A stretch of 64,000 nucleotides of DNA from an uncultured Prevotellaceae bacterium (GTDB taxonomy: Bacteria; Bacteroidota; Bacteroidia; Bacteroidales; Bacteroidaceae), in contig CADACW010000017.1 of assembly GCA_902786565.1 (NCBI GenBank), positions 1 through 64,000 on the forward strand, read 5' to 3'. Numbering within the stretch: position 1 is the stretch's first letter; the number at the start of each line of letters is the position of its first letter. This document shows positions 16,266-24,049 of the stretch, in pieces. The notes below the pieces were generated by a model. The model made no database searches and was not told the DNA's origin. It was given only the letters and a program-made list of their open reading frames with translations. The position numbers and the translations under genes were made by a program.

Positions 16266-16335
16266 CCACGTACCTATAGGATAGGAAAGAATACTGAGAG
16301 GCTTGTCGTTCTTGCGGCAAGCCTCTCACTTTTTC
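16254..16335 (+). terminator. trp attenuator: terminator with candidate antiterminator
   Basis: The terminator stem is GAGAGGCTTG (16296-16305) with CAAGCCTCTC (16318-16327), extended inward by a TCG/CGG pairing with one wobble, and followed by ACTTTTT. A plausible antiterminator pairs GAGAA and AGCC at 16256-16269, overlapping the leader stop codon, with GGCT and TTCTT inside the terminator's left arm and loop. A ribosome stalled at the Trp codons would leave that segment free; one at the stop codon would cover it. The terminator is seen directly, while the antiterminator is my inference. Confidence 0.8.
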
Positions 16336-16368
16336 AGCAATGGCAACAACACTTAAACTATCAAATAT

Positions 16369-17574
16369 ATGAGTAAGTATCAAGTTGACGAAAATGGATT
16401 TTACGGAGAGTTCGGCGGGGCCTACGTGCCGGAGATTCTCTACAAGTGCGTGCGCGACCTGCAGGAGGCCTATGCACCCATCATCGAGAGCGAGGCGTTC
16501 AAGGCAGAGTATCACGCCCTGCTGAAGGACTATGTGGGCCGGCCCAGTCCGCTCTACTTTGCCAAGCGGATGAGCCAGAAGTACGGGTGCCGGCTCTACC
16601 TGAAGCGTGAGGACCTGAACCACACGGGGGCACACAAAATCAACAACACCGTGGGCCAGATTCTGCTGGCCAAGAAGATGGGCAAGACGCGCATCATCGC
16701 CGAGACGGGCGCGGGACAGCACGGCGTGGCCACGGCCACGGTGTGCGCCCTGATGGGCATGCAGTGCGAGGTGTTCATGGGCGCCACCGACGTGGAGCGA
16801 CAGCACACCAACGTGGAGCGGATGAAGATGCTGGGCGCACAGGTGCACCCCGTGCGCACTGGCAACATGACGCTCTCCGACGCCTGCTCGGAGGCCATAC
16901 GCGACTGGTGCTGCCACCCCGCCGACACCTTCTACATCGTGGGGTCCACCATGGGGCCTCACCCCTACCCCGACCTCGTGGCACGTATGCAGAGCGTCAT
17001 TTCGGAGGAAATCAAATGGCAACTCCAGGAGCAGACCGGGCGCGACTATCCTGACTATCTGGTGGCCTGCATCGGCGGCGGGTCGAATGCGGCAGGCACC
17101 ATCTACCACTATCTGGACGACGAGCGCGTGCGCATTGTGCTGGCCGAGGCCGGCGGCCACGGATGGGACACCGACCACACCGCAGCCACCATCCACCGCG
17201 GCACCGTGGGCATACTGCACGGCGCGAAGATGCTGGTCATGCAGAACGGCGACGGGCAGATACAGGAGGCCTTCACCATCTCAGCCGGACTGGACTATCC
17301 GGGCGTAGGCCCAATGCACTGCAACATGGCCCGGCTGGGACGCACCAACGTGCTGAGCATCAACGACGACGAGGCCATCTACGCCGGCTACGAACTGACG
17401 CGCATGGAGGGCATCATACCCGCCATCGAGAGTGCCCACGCCATTGCCGCCCTGAAGAAGATGAGCTTCAGGCCCGACGACGTGGTGGTGCTGACCGTGA
17501 GCGGGCGCGGCGACAAGGATGTGGAAACCTATTTGAATAACAAACTAATGGCTAAGGAATATGGAAACTTTTAA
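16369..17574 (+). CDS. trpB: Tryptophan synthase beta chain
   Basis: This cytoplasmic PLP enzyme joins indole and serine to give tryptophan, in complex with TrpA. The 401-residue sequence carries the conserved opening FYGEFGGAYVPEIL, the PLP lysine Lys90 in NHTGAHKINN, ETGAGQHGVATATVCALMG, and the glycine-rich phosphate loop CIGGGSNAAG. It is a standard-length TrpB1. As usual in Bacteroidales it comes first in the operon, separated from trpA. Its end overlaps the trpE start by 14 bases. Expression is controlled by the leader and attenuator just upstream. Confidence 0.97.
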   Translation: MSKYQVDENGFYGEFGGAYVPEILYKCVRDLQEAYAPIIESEAFKAEYHALLKDYVGRPSPLYFAKRMSQKYGCRLYLKREDLNHTGAHKINNTVGQILLAKKMGKTRIIAETGAGQHGVATATVCALMGMQCEVFMGATDVERQHTNVERMKMLGAQVHPVRTGNMTLSDACSEAIRDWCCHPADTFYIVGSTMGPHPYPDLVARMQSVISEEIKWQLQEQTGRDYPDYLVACIGGGSNAAGTIYHYLDDERVRIVLAEAGGHGWDTDHTAATIHRGTVGILHGAKMLVMQNGDGQIQEAFTISAGLDYPGVGPMHCNMARLGRTNVLSINDDEAIYAGYELTRMEGIIPAIESAHAIAALKKMSFRPDDVVVLTVSGRGDKDVETYLNNKLMAKEYGNF

Positions 17575-19024
17575 ATACTCAACGACAAGCAAGACCATCC
17601 TGGCCGACCTCTACACGCCGGTCGGGGTGTACATGCGCCTGCGCGACCTCTACCCGCAGAGCGCCCTGATGGAGTGTGCCGACTATCATGAGGCCAGCAA
17701 CTCACGCAGTTTCATCGGCATCAACCCGATGGCCAGCGTCGCCATAGGCCACGGCGTGGCCACCGTCAGCTACCCCGACGGCAGCACCCTGCGCCAGCCC
17801 CTGACCACCGACTTCGGCACCACTCAGGCCATCCACGCGCTCATAGACCGCATCGACGTGACGGGCGACGACGCCAACACCTGCGGACTGTTCGGCTACA
17901 CCAGCTTCAACGCCGTGCGCTACTTCGAGGACATAGCCGTGAAGGACGAGACGCAAGCACGCAACGACGCACCCGACATGCTCTATATATTATATAAGGT
18001 GGTCATCGTGTTCGACCATCACAACAACCAGCTGCGGGTGGTCACCCTGCGCTCTGACGACGCAAACGAGAAAACGAGAAATGGCAACTATTCATCCGAC
18101 ATCGACGCCGTGGTCAAGGCCATGAACCGCAGCAATGTGCGCGAATACGAATTTCACGCCGTGGGCGAGGTGCAGAGCACGCTCACCGACGACGAGCACC
18201 GCGAGAACATCCGCCGGGGCATTGCCCACTGTCTGCGCGGCGACGTGTTCCAGATTGTGCTGTCACGCCGCTTCGTACAGCGCTACGAGGGCGACGACTT
18301 CAAGCTCTACCGCACCCTGCGGAGCATCAACCCCAGTCCTTACCTGTTCTACTTCGACTTCGGCGGGTTCCGCATCTTCGGCTCCTCGCCCGAGACACAT
18401 TGTAGAATAGTGAGAGGTGAGAAGTTAGAGGTGAGAGGTGAGAAGTTAGAATATAAAGCCTACATCGACCCTATTGCCGGAACGACGAAACGGACGGGCG
18501 ACGCGGAGGCCGACCGGCGGGGCGCCGAATTTCTGCGCAACGACCCGAAGGAGAACGCCGAGCACGTGATGCTGGTAGACCTGGCACGCAACGACCTGAG
18601 CCGCAACTGCCACGCAGTGAAAGTGGAGTACTACAAGGACATACAGTACTACTCGCACGTCATCCACCTCGTCAGCCGCGTCTCCGGCCTGCTGGATGCC
18701 GGCAGAGACCCCATCCAGGCTTTCATCGACACCTTCCCCGCCGGCACACTCTCGGGGGCCCCGAAGGTGCGCGCCATGCAGCTCATCTCGGAGTATGAGC
18801 CCCACAACCGCGGCGCCTATGGCGGCTGCATCGGCGTCATCGGCCTCGACGGCACGCTCAACCAGGCCATCACCATCCGCACATTCGTAAGCCGCAACGG
18901 CGAACTCTGGTTCCAGGCGGGCGGCGGCATCGTGGCCAAGAGCAACGTGGAGTACGAACTACAAGAAGTGAACAACAAACTCGGCGCTTTACGCAAAGCC
19001 ATCATCCAAGCAGAAACATTATGA
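17561..19024 (+). CDS. trpE: Anthranilate synthase component I, with in-frame repeat insertion
   Basis: TrpE converts chorismate to anthranilate using ammonia from TrpG. The 487-residue protein has the N-terminal region with the feedback-type motif (ECADYHEASNSRSFIGINP) and the chorismate-binding domain with RGDVFQIVLSRRF, FGSSPETH, DPIAGTTKRTG, VDLARNDLSRNC, FPAGTLSGAPKVRAM and GGCIGVIG, all intact. Residues 284-297 are an in-frame tandem duplication, VRGEKLE twice, encoded by two 21-base units at 18410-18450, placed in the loop between SSPETH and DPIAGT. The start at 17561 overlaps trpB; the stop overlaps trpG by four bases. Confidence 0.96.
   Translation: METFKYSTTSKTILADLYTPVGVYMRLRDLYPQSALMECADYHEASNSRSFIGINPMASVAIGHGVATVSYPDGSTLRQPLTTDFGTTQAIHALIDRIDVTGDDANTCGLFGYTSFNAVRYFEDIAVKDETQARNDAPDMLYILYKVVIVFDHHNNQLRVVTLRSDDANEKTRNGNYSSDIDAVVKAMNRSNVREYEFHAVGEVQSTLTDDEHRENIRRGIAHCLRGDVFQIVLSRRFVQRYEGDDFKLYRTLRSINPSPYLFYFDFGGFRIFGSSPETHCRIVRGEKLEVRGEKLEYKAYIDPIAGTTKRTGDAEADRRGAEFLRNDPKENAEHVMLVDLARNDLSRNCHAVKVEYYKDIQYYSHVIHLVSRVSGLLDAGRDPIQAFIDTFPAGTLSGAPKVRAMQLISEYEPHNRGAYGGCIGVIGLDGTLNQAITIRTFVSRNGELWFQAGGGIVAKSNVEYELQEVNNKLGALRKAIIQAETL
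18410..18450 (+). repeat. In-frame simple repeat inside trpE
   Basis: Two perfect copies of a 21-base unit beginning GTGAGAGGTGAGAAG lie in frame with trpE and encode VRGEKLE twice. The unit is closely similar to the GAGAGGTGAGAGGTGAG tracts inside metH (58579-58671, 61055-61116), where it is read in the other orientation. Confidence 0.85.
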
Positions 19025-19584
19025 AGACAGTCATCATAGACAACTACGACTCGTTTACCTACAACTTGAGTCATCTGGTGAAGGAACTGGGAGCAGAGGT
19101 CACCGTGCTGCGCAACGACCAGTTCGAGTTGGCCCAGCTGGAGCCATTCAGCAAAATCATCCTCTCGCCCGGACCGGGCATCCCCTCGGAGGCCGGACGC
19201 CTGCTCGACGTCATCCGCACCTATGCCGGCCGCAAGCCCATACTCGGCGTCTGCCTGGGCCATCAGGCCATAGGCGAGGCTTTTGGCGCCCGGCTGGAAA
19301 ACCTGAGCGACGTGTTCCACGGCGTGGCCACGCCCTGCCACATCATTGCCGCCGACCCGCTCTTCAGCGGGCTTGCCACCGACATCACCGTGGGCCGCTA
19401 CCACTCGTGGGTCGTAGCCACCGACGGCCTGCCCGACTGCCTTGAAGTGACCGCCGTATCAGACGAGGGCCAGATCATGGCGCTCCGCCACAAGTCACTC
19501 GACGTGCACGGCATACAGTTTCACCCCGAAAGCGTGCTGACACCCGAAGGAAAAACCATCGTCAAAAACTTTATAGCCTCATGA
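19021..19584 (+). CDS. trpG: Anthranilate synthase component II (glutamine amidotransferase)
   Basis: TrpG supplies ammonia from glutamine to TrpE. The 187-residue class I amidotransferase has the opening VIIDNYDSFTYNLSHLVKEL, the oxyanion segment SPGPGIPSEAG, the nucleophile Cys78 in GVCLGHQAIGEAFG, and the His/Glu pair in IQFHPESVLTPEG. It is not fused to TrpE or TrpD. Its ATG overlaps the trpE stop (ATGA), giving coupled translation of the two subunits. A 219-base gap with a hairpin array follows before trpD. Confidence 0.97.
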   Translation: MKTVIIDNYDSFTYNLSHLVKELGAEVTVLRNDQFELAQLEPFSKIILSPGPGIPSEAGRLLDVIRTYAGRKPILGVCLGHQAIGEAFGARLENLSDVFHGVATPCHIIAADPLFSGLATDITVGRYHSWVVATDGLPDCLEVTAVSDEGQIMALRHKSLDVHGIQFHPESVLTPEGKTIVKNFIAS

Positions 19585-19650
19585 AAGGATTTGCGTGCAT
19601 AATTTTTGACAAAAAGCGTTGGGCACATATATCCCCCCGGATGTAACTCA

Positions 19651-19715
19651 GAGATAAGTGCCACTTATCTCCGAGATAAAAGGCATTTATCTCCGAGATA
19701 AAAGGCACTTATCTC
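19651..19715. repeat. Tandem mini-hairpin array B between trpG and trpD
   Basis: Three stem-loops of period 22 have identical seven-base stems GAGATAA/TTATCTC (19651-19671, 19673-19693, 19695-19715) and seven-base loops GTGCCAC, AAGGCAT and AAGGCAC. A C run before (19633-19638) and a G run after (about 19719-19725) could pair across the whole array. It lies within an otherwise tightly packed operon, so it will be present in the trp mRNA as three consecutive hairpins. Confidence 0.87.
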
Positions 19716-19803
19716 TAAGGGGGGGTAAAAGGCCCTTTCGGCGCGAATATCCTTTTTCTTGACATTTAACCGCACAGATTCTTGAAAAAACATTTTTAGA
19801 CTT

Positions 19804-20802
19804 ATGAAAGAGACATTGGCAAAACTCCTCAACCACGAGGAGCTCTCCCGCGAGGAGATGAAGAAAATCCTGGTGGGCATCACCCACAGCGAGTTTCCCA
19901 ACGAGCAAATCACGGCCCTGCTCACGGCCCTGCAGATGCGCGGGGTCACGGTAGACGAGCTGTTGGGCTTCCGCGACGGCATTCTGGAGACGGGCGTGCC
20001 CGTGCCCTTAGACTGCGACCGCTACATCGACGTGGTGGGCACCGGCGGCGACCGCAAGAACACGTTCAACATTTCCACCACCAGCTGCTTCGTGATTGCC
20101 GGGGCCGGCTACAAGGTGGCCAAGCACGGCAACTACGCCGCCACATCGACCAGCGGCGCGTCGAATGTCATCGCCCAGCACGGCGTCAAGTTCACCGACA
20201 ACCTGGACCAGCTGAACCGCTGCATGGCCGAGGCGGGCATTGTCTATCTGCACGCCCAGCTCTTTGCCAAGGCCATGAAGTTTGTGGGCCCCATCCGCAA
20301 GGCGCTGCCCTTCCCCACCATCTTCAACCTGCTGGGGCCGCTGGTCAACCCCAGCCAGCCCTCGTGCCAACTGCTCGGCGTGGCCAACCTGGACCAGATG
20401 CGGCTCTACCACCAGGTCTACCAGCGGCTCGGCATAGACTACGGCATCGTGAACAGCATCGACGGCTACGACGAGATTTCGCTGACGGGCGACTTCAAGG
20501 TGACGACCAACGCCTACGAGCGCATCTTCTCGCCCGCCGACCTGGGCTTCGCGTGCGCCAAGCCCGAAGAGCTGGTGGCCGGCGCCACCGAGGCCGAGGC
20601 GAAAGAAATATTCGACGCCGTGCTGGAAAACCGCGCCCTGCCCGCCCAGAAGAACATCGTCCTGGCAAACGCCGCCTTCGGCATACAGGTGCTGGAGAGG
20701 GGCAGCAAGCCGATAGAGGAGTGCATCGACATAGCCCGCGAGAGCATCGACAGCGGCGCTGCCCTCCGCACCTTCCAGAAATTCGTCAGGCTGAACAGCT
20801 GA
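19804..20802 (+). CDS. trpD: Anthranilate phosphoribosyltransferase
   Basis: TrpD transfers the phosphoribosyl group of PRPP to anthranilate. The 332-residue protein shows the PRPP-binding loop VGTGGDRKNTFNISTTS, then KHGNYAATSTSGASNVI, the substrate segment KFVGPIRKALPFPTIFNLLGPLVNP, and the metal-binding region near YDEISLTG. Length and N-terminal helical domain are normal. It follows the hairpin array after trpG and precedes a long inverted repeat before trpC, so its expression could be tuned separately from its neighbours. Confidence 0.97.
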   Translation: MKETLAKLLNHEELSREEMKKILVGITHSEFPNEQITALLTALQMRGVTVDELLGFRDGILETGVPVPLDCDRYIDVVGTGGDRKNTFNISTTSCFVIAGAGYKVAKHGNYAATSTSGASNVIAQHGVKFTDNLDQLNRCMAEAGIVYLHAQLFAKAMKFVGPIRKALPFPTIFNLLGPLVNPSQPSCQLLGVANLDQMRLYHQVYQRLGIDYGIVNSIDGYDEISLTGDFKVTTNAYERIFSPADLGFACAKPEELVAGATEAEAKEIFDAVLENRALPAQKNIVLANAAFGIQVLERGSKPIEECIDIARESIDSGAALRTFQKFVRLNS

Positions 20803-20821
20803 AGGCGTGATTGCGTTCTTT

Positions 20822-20895
20822 CGTTATCTCGTTATAACGTTATCACGGGATAACGAGACTTCGTGATAACGTTATAACGAGATAACGTGATAACG
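20822..20895. repeat. Long inverted repeat between trpD and trpC
   Basis: Two perfect 26-base arms (20822-20847 and 20862-20887) flank a 14-base spacer. Each arm is itself built from short palindromes (CGTTATAACG, and TATC/GATA steps), and the motif GATAACG recurs once more to 20895. In RNA the arms would form a very stable 26 bp hairpin, but there is no T tract, so it is not an ordinary terminator. It ends about 20 bases before the trpC start codon. Confidence 0.9.
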
Positions 20896-20916
20896 AAAAA
20901 AAAGAAGAAAAAAACA

Positions 20917-21654
20917 ATGCAAGACATCCTCGAACAAATCATTGCCACCAAGCGCGAGGAGCAGGCAGCCTTGAGAGCCAAGAAACCCTCGCTGCGCGAA
21001 GCCCTGCTCGGCAGCGAAACGGGCATCATTGCCGAGTTCAAGCGGCGGTCGCCCTCGAAAGGGTGGCTCAAAGAAGAAGGCAGGGCCGACACCATTCCAC
21101 TGAGCTATCAGCAGAACGGTGCCGCCGCCCTCTCAATCCTCACCGACAAGCAATATTTTGGCGGTCATCCGCGTTTTATTACCGAAGCACGGCAGAGCGG
21201 AGTGACCATTCCCATCCTCTACAAGAACTTCGTCATCGACGAGATGCAACTCTACGAGGCCGCCCTCTGCGGGGCGTCGGCAGTGCTGCTCATCGCTGCC
21301 TGTCTGAGCAAGCAGACGTGCAGACAGCTGCTGGACAAAGCCCACGCCCTGGGCCTGGAAGTGCTGCTGGAGATGCACTCTGAAGAGGAATTGGACTACG
21401 CCGACCTGCAGCCCGACCTGTGCGGCATCAACAACCGCAACCTCGGCTCGTTTGTCACCGATGTCGACAACTCCTTCCGGCTGGCCGAGCGGCTGCCCAA
21501 AGAGGCAGTGAAGGTCAGCGAGAGCGGCATAGGCAGTGCGCAGACCATCCGCCAGCTGCGGCAGGCGGGCTTCCGGGGCTTCCTCATCGGCGAGACCTTC
21601 ATGAAGACCGCCGACCCAGGTTTGACATTAAAACATTTTATTGAACAACTATGA
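20917..21654 (+). CDS. trpC: Indole-3-glycerol phosphate synthase
   Basis: This cytoplasmic TIM-barrel enzyme closes the indole ring. The 245-residue product shows KREEQAALRAKKPS, IIAEFKRRSPSKGWL (catalytic Lys), AAALSILTDKQYFGG, PILYKNFVIDEMQL (catalytic Lys) and VSESGIGSAQTIRQL. I place the start at the ATG at 20917 (MQDILEQII); an upstream in-frame GTG at 20887 would add a lysine run and lies inside the inverted repeat. It is a separate protein, not fused to TrpF, and its stop overlaps the trpF start by four bases. Confidence 0.95.
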   Translation: MQDILEQIIATKREEQAALRAKKPSLREALLGSETGIIAEFKRRSPSKGWLKEEGRADTIPLSYQQNGAAALSILTDKQYFGGHPRFITEARQSGVTIPILYKNFVIDEMQLYEAALCGASAVLLIAACLSKQTCRQLLDKAHALGLEVLLEMHSEEELDYADLQPDLCGINNRNLGSFVTDVDNSFRLAERLPKEAVKVSESGIGSAQTIRQLRQAGFRGFLIGETFMKTADPGLTLKHFIEQL

Positions 21655-22328
21655 AAGTGAATGTAGTAAAAGTTTGTGGTATGCGCGACGGCGAGAACAT
21701 CCGCCAGGTCGCCGAGTTAGGTGTACAATGGATAGGCATGGTCTTCTGGGACAAGTCGCCCCGCAATGTGACGATGATTCCCACCCACGCCGGCATCATA
21801 CCCGACCGCTCGTCAATTCACAGTTCACAATTCACAGTGCACAACTTCAAGCGGGTGGGTGTCTTTGTCGACGAGATGCCGCAGAACATCATCACCCGCG
21901 TGGTCAACTTCCGCCTCGACCTCGTACAGCTGCACGGCCACGAGTCGCCCACGCTCATCCGCAACCTGCGCCGCACCCTCGACCCCGACATCCGCCCCGG
22001 CATCCAGTTTGTCAAGGCCATCAGCGTGGGTGACCGCAATGATATTGCGGCATACAAGGACTATGAGGACTGCGTGGACTACTTCATCTTCGACACCAAG
22101 TGCCAGAGCGCTGGCGGCAGCGGCGAGCAGTTCGACTGGAGCGTGCTGCAGGCCTACGACGGCGATGTGCCGTTCCTGCTCAGTGGCGGCATCGGACCCG
22201 ACGACGCAGAGCGCATCAAGGCTTTCCACCACCCGCGGTGCATAGGCGTCGACCTGAACTCGCGCTTCGAGACCGAGCCGGGCATCAAAGACATCAACAA
22301 ACTAAAAGCATTTATCGGACAACTATGA
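21651..22328 (+). CDS. trpF: Phosphoribosylanthranilate isomerase, with in-frame repeat insertion
   Basis: TrpF isomerises N-(5-phosphoribosyl)anthranilate. The 225-residue TIM barrel has the catalytic cysteine in VVKVCGMRDGENI, then KRVGVFVDEMPQNI, LVQLHGHES, DTKCQSAGGSGEQFDW and FLLSGGIGPDDAERI. Residues 55-67 (SIHSSQFTVHNFK) are encoded by a TTCACA/ATTCAC simple repeat at 21813-21848 and look like an insertion before the KRVGVFVDE strand. The rest of the fold is intact, so activity is likely. Both ends overlap neighbours by four bases (trpC and trpA). Confidence 0.94.
   Translation: MKVNVVKVCGMRDGENIRQVAELGVQWIGMVFWDKSPRNVTMIPTHAGIIPDRSSIHSSQFTVHNFKRVGVFVDEMPQNIITRVVNFRLDLVQLHGHESPTLIRNLRRTLDPDIRPGIQFVKAISVGDRNDIAAYKDYEDCVDYFIFDTKCQSAGGSGEQFDWSVLQAYDGDVPFLLSGGIGPDDAERIKAFHHPRCIGVDLNSRFETEPGIKDINKLKAFIGQL
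21813..21848 (+). repeat. In-frame simple repeat inside trpF
   Basis: A degenerate tandem of TTCACAGTTCACAATTCACA type is read as S-I-H-S-S-Q-F-T-V-H-N-F and inserted without frameshift in trpF. Its unit differs from the trpE element, but it has the same character: A-biased short units with no stop codon in the frame used. Confidence 0.75.
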
Positions 22329-23104
22329 ACAAGATAAACCAAGTATTTGCCGGCCGCGGCGAGCGCAAGCTGCTCTCGCTCTACTTCTGCGCCGGCTGCC
22401 CCACCCTCGACGGCACCGCCGACGTCATACTGACCATGCAGCGGCGCGGCATCGACTTCATCGAAGTGGGCATCCCCTTCAGCGACCCGCTGGCCGACGG
22501 CCCCGTCATCCAGTCGGCTGCCACCCAGGCACTGAAGAACGGCATGAGCGTGCAGACGCTCTTCGACCAGCTGAAAGCCATCAAGGGCCAGGTCAGCATA
22601 CCCCTCATCCTGATGGGCTACCTCAACCCCATCCTGCACTACGGCATCGAGGCCTTCTGCCAGTCGTGCGCCGACGCCGGCGTCTCGGGCATGATCATCC
22701 CCGACCTGCCCTTCGACGACTATCTCACGCTGGTCAAGCCCGTGGCCGACCGCTACGACCTGCGCGTCATCATGCTCATCACCCCTGAGACCACCGACGA
22801 CCGCATCCGCTTCATCGACGAGCACACCGACGGCTTCATCTACATGGTCTCGTCGGCAGCCATCACCGGGGCACAGCACTCCTTCGACGATGCCAAGCAG
22901 GCCTACTTCCGACGCATCGACGGCATGCACCTGCGCAACCCCCGCATGATTGGCTTCGGCATCAGCAACAAGCAGACGCTGGAGTCGGCCCAGCAGAACG
23001 CCGCAGGGGCCATCATAGGCTCAAAATTCGTCACACTGCTCAACGAAGCCGGGGGCGACGCCAATGCCGCACTCGACCAATTATTCTCAGCACTCAGCAA
23101 ATAA
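22325..23104 (+). CDS. trpA: Tryptophan synthase alpha chain
   Basis: TrpA cleaves indole-3-glycerol phosphate to indole, which is channelled to TrpB. The 259-residue TIM barrel contains the catalytic glutamate in GIDFIEVGIPFSDPLADGPVIQ, LILMGYLNPILHYG with its family Tyr, the second acid in MIIPDLPFDDY and the phosphate loop GFGISNKQTLES. The start ATG at 22325 overlaps the trpF stop and gives the normal N-terminus MNKINQVFAGRGERK. It is followed after 12 bases by pheA. Confidence 0.96.
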   Translation: MNKINQVFAGRGERKLLSLYFCAGCPTLDGTADVILTMQRRGIDFIEVGIPFSDPLADGPVIQSAATQALKNGMSVQTLFDQLKAIKGQVSIPLILMGYLNPILHYGIEAFCQSCADAGVSGMIIPDLPFDDYLTLVKPVADRYDLRVIMLITPETTDDRIRFIDEHTDGFIYMVSSAAITGAQHSFDDAKQAYFRRIDGMHLRNPRMIGFGISNKQTLESAQQNAAGAIIGSKFVTLLNEAGGDANAALDQLFSALSK

Positions 23105-23116
23105 CCATCAAACAGA

Positions 23117-23959
23117 ATGAAGAAGATTGCCATACAAGGTGAGATAGGCTCGTTTCACGACATTGCCGCCCACCTGTATTTTGAGAACGAACAAATAGAA
23201 CTGATATGCTGCTCAACCTTTGAACAGGTGTTTGAACAAACCCAGCAGGACAACGACACCATCGGCATGGTGGCCATCGAGAACACCATTGCGGGGTCGC
23301 TGCTGCACAACTACGAACTGCTGACCAACTCGGGCGTGGCCATCGCCGGCGAGCACAAGCTGCACATCTCGCACTGCATCTGCTGTCTGCCCGAAGACGA
23401 CTGGGACACCATCACGGAGATACACTCGCACCCGGTGGCACTGATGCAGTGCCGCCGCTTTCTGGAACAGCATCCCAGCATGAAGCTGGTCGAGGGCGAG
23501 GACACCGCCGGCAGCGCCAAGATGATTGCCCGGCAAAACCGCCGCGGATGGGCGGCCATCTGCCACGCCGAGGCCGCCAGGCTCTACGGACTGAAAGTGC
23601 TGGAGAACCACATCGAGGACAACAAGCACAACTTCACCCGATTCCTCATCGTGTCAAGGCCGGAAGACGCAGACGGGCTGCGCCCCATAGCCGAGGCGAA
23701 CAAGTCGAGCATCGTCTTCTCGCTGCCCCACGAGGAGGGCAGCCTGAGCTCGGTACTGGCCATCCTGTCGTTCTATCACATCAACCTGACCAAAATCCAG
23801 TCACTGCCCATCATCGGCAGGGAGTGGGAGTACCTGTTCTATGTCGACGTGATGTACAACGAACCGACACGCTTCCACCAGTCCATCGACGCCATCACCC
23901 CCCTGACCAGAGACCTCCGCATACTGGGAGAATACAAAGAGGGCCGACAGACGATGTAG
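23117..23959 (+). CDS. pheA: Prephenate dehydratase with ACT domain
   Basis: PheA converts prephenate to phenylpyruvate for phenylalanine synthesis. In the 280-residue protein the catalytic domain shows IAIQGEIGSFHDIAA, VAIENTIAGSLLHNYELL, IHSHPVALMQCRRFL, DTAGSAKMIA and NFTRFLIVSR (the TRF motif). The C-terminal ACT domain begins SSIVFSLPHEEGSLSSVL; its usual ESRP motif reads QSLP (TKIQSLPIIG), so phenylalanine feedback may differ from the classical enzyme. No chorismate mutase is fused. It is 12 bases after trpA and so probably shares the trp transcript and attenuation. Confidence 0.93.
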   Translation: MKKIAIQGEIGSFHDIAAHLYFENEQIELICCSTFEQVFEQTQQDNDTIGMVAIENTIAGSLLHNYELLTNSGVAIAGEHKLHISHCICCLPEDDWDTITEIHSHPVALMQCRRFLEQHPSMKLVEGEDTAGSAKMIARQNRRGWAAICHAEAARLYGLKVLENHIEDNKHNFTRFLIVSRPEDADGLRPIAEANKSSIVFSLPHEEGSLSSVLAILSFYHINLTKIQSLPIIGREWEYLFYVDVMYNEPTRFHQSIDAITPLTRDLRILGEYKEGRQTM

Positions 23960-23992
23960 GCGAATTAATTTGACATTTTTTCCGACAAGCTC

Positions 23993-24023
23993 TTTGCCAT
24001 TTCGGGAAAAAACTGTAACTTTG
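23993..24023 (+). promoter_or_regulatory. Promoter of the membrane AraC-type regulator
   Basis: TTTG at 23993-23996, 19 bases, then TAACTTTG at 24016-24023, which is 26 bases before the ATG at 24050. The match to the Bacteroidota consensus is complete. Confidence 0.72.
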
Positions 24024-24049
24024 CGGTCGGAAAAGGTCATCACACATCT

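Noticed and set aside
20887..20916. Upstream GTG start for trpC
   Set aside because: It would lie in the inverted repeat and add MITKKKKKKT, which is absent from the family; the ATG at 20917 gives the expected N-terminus.
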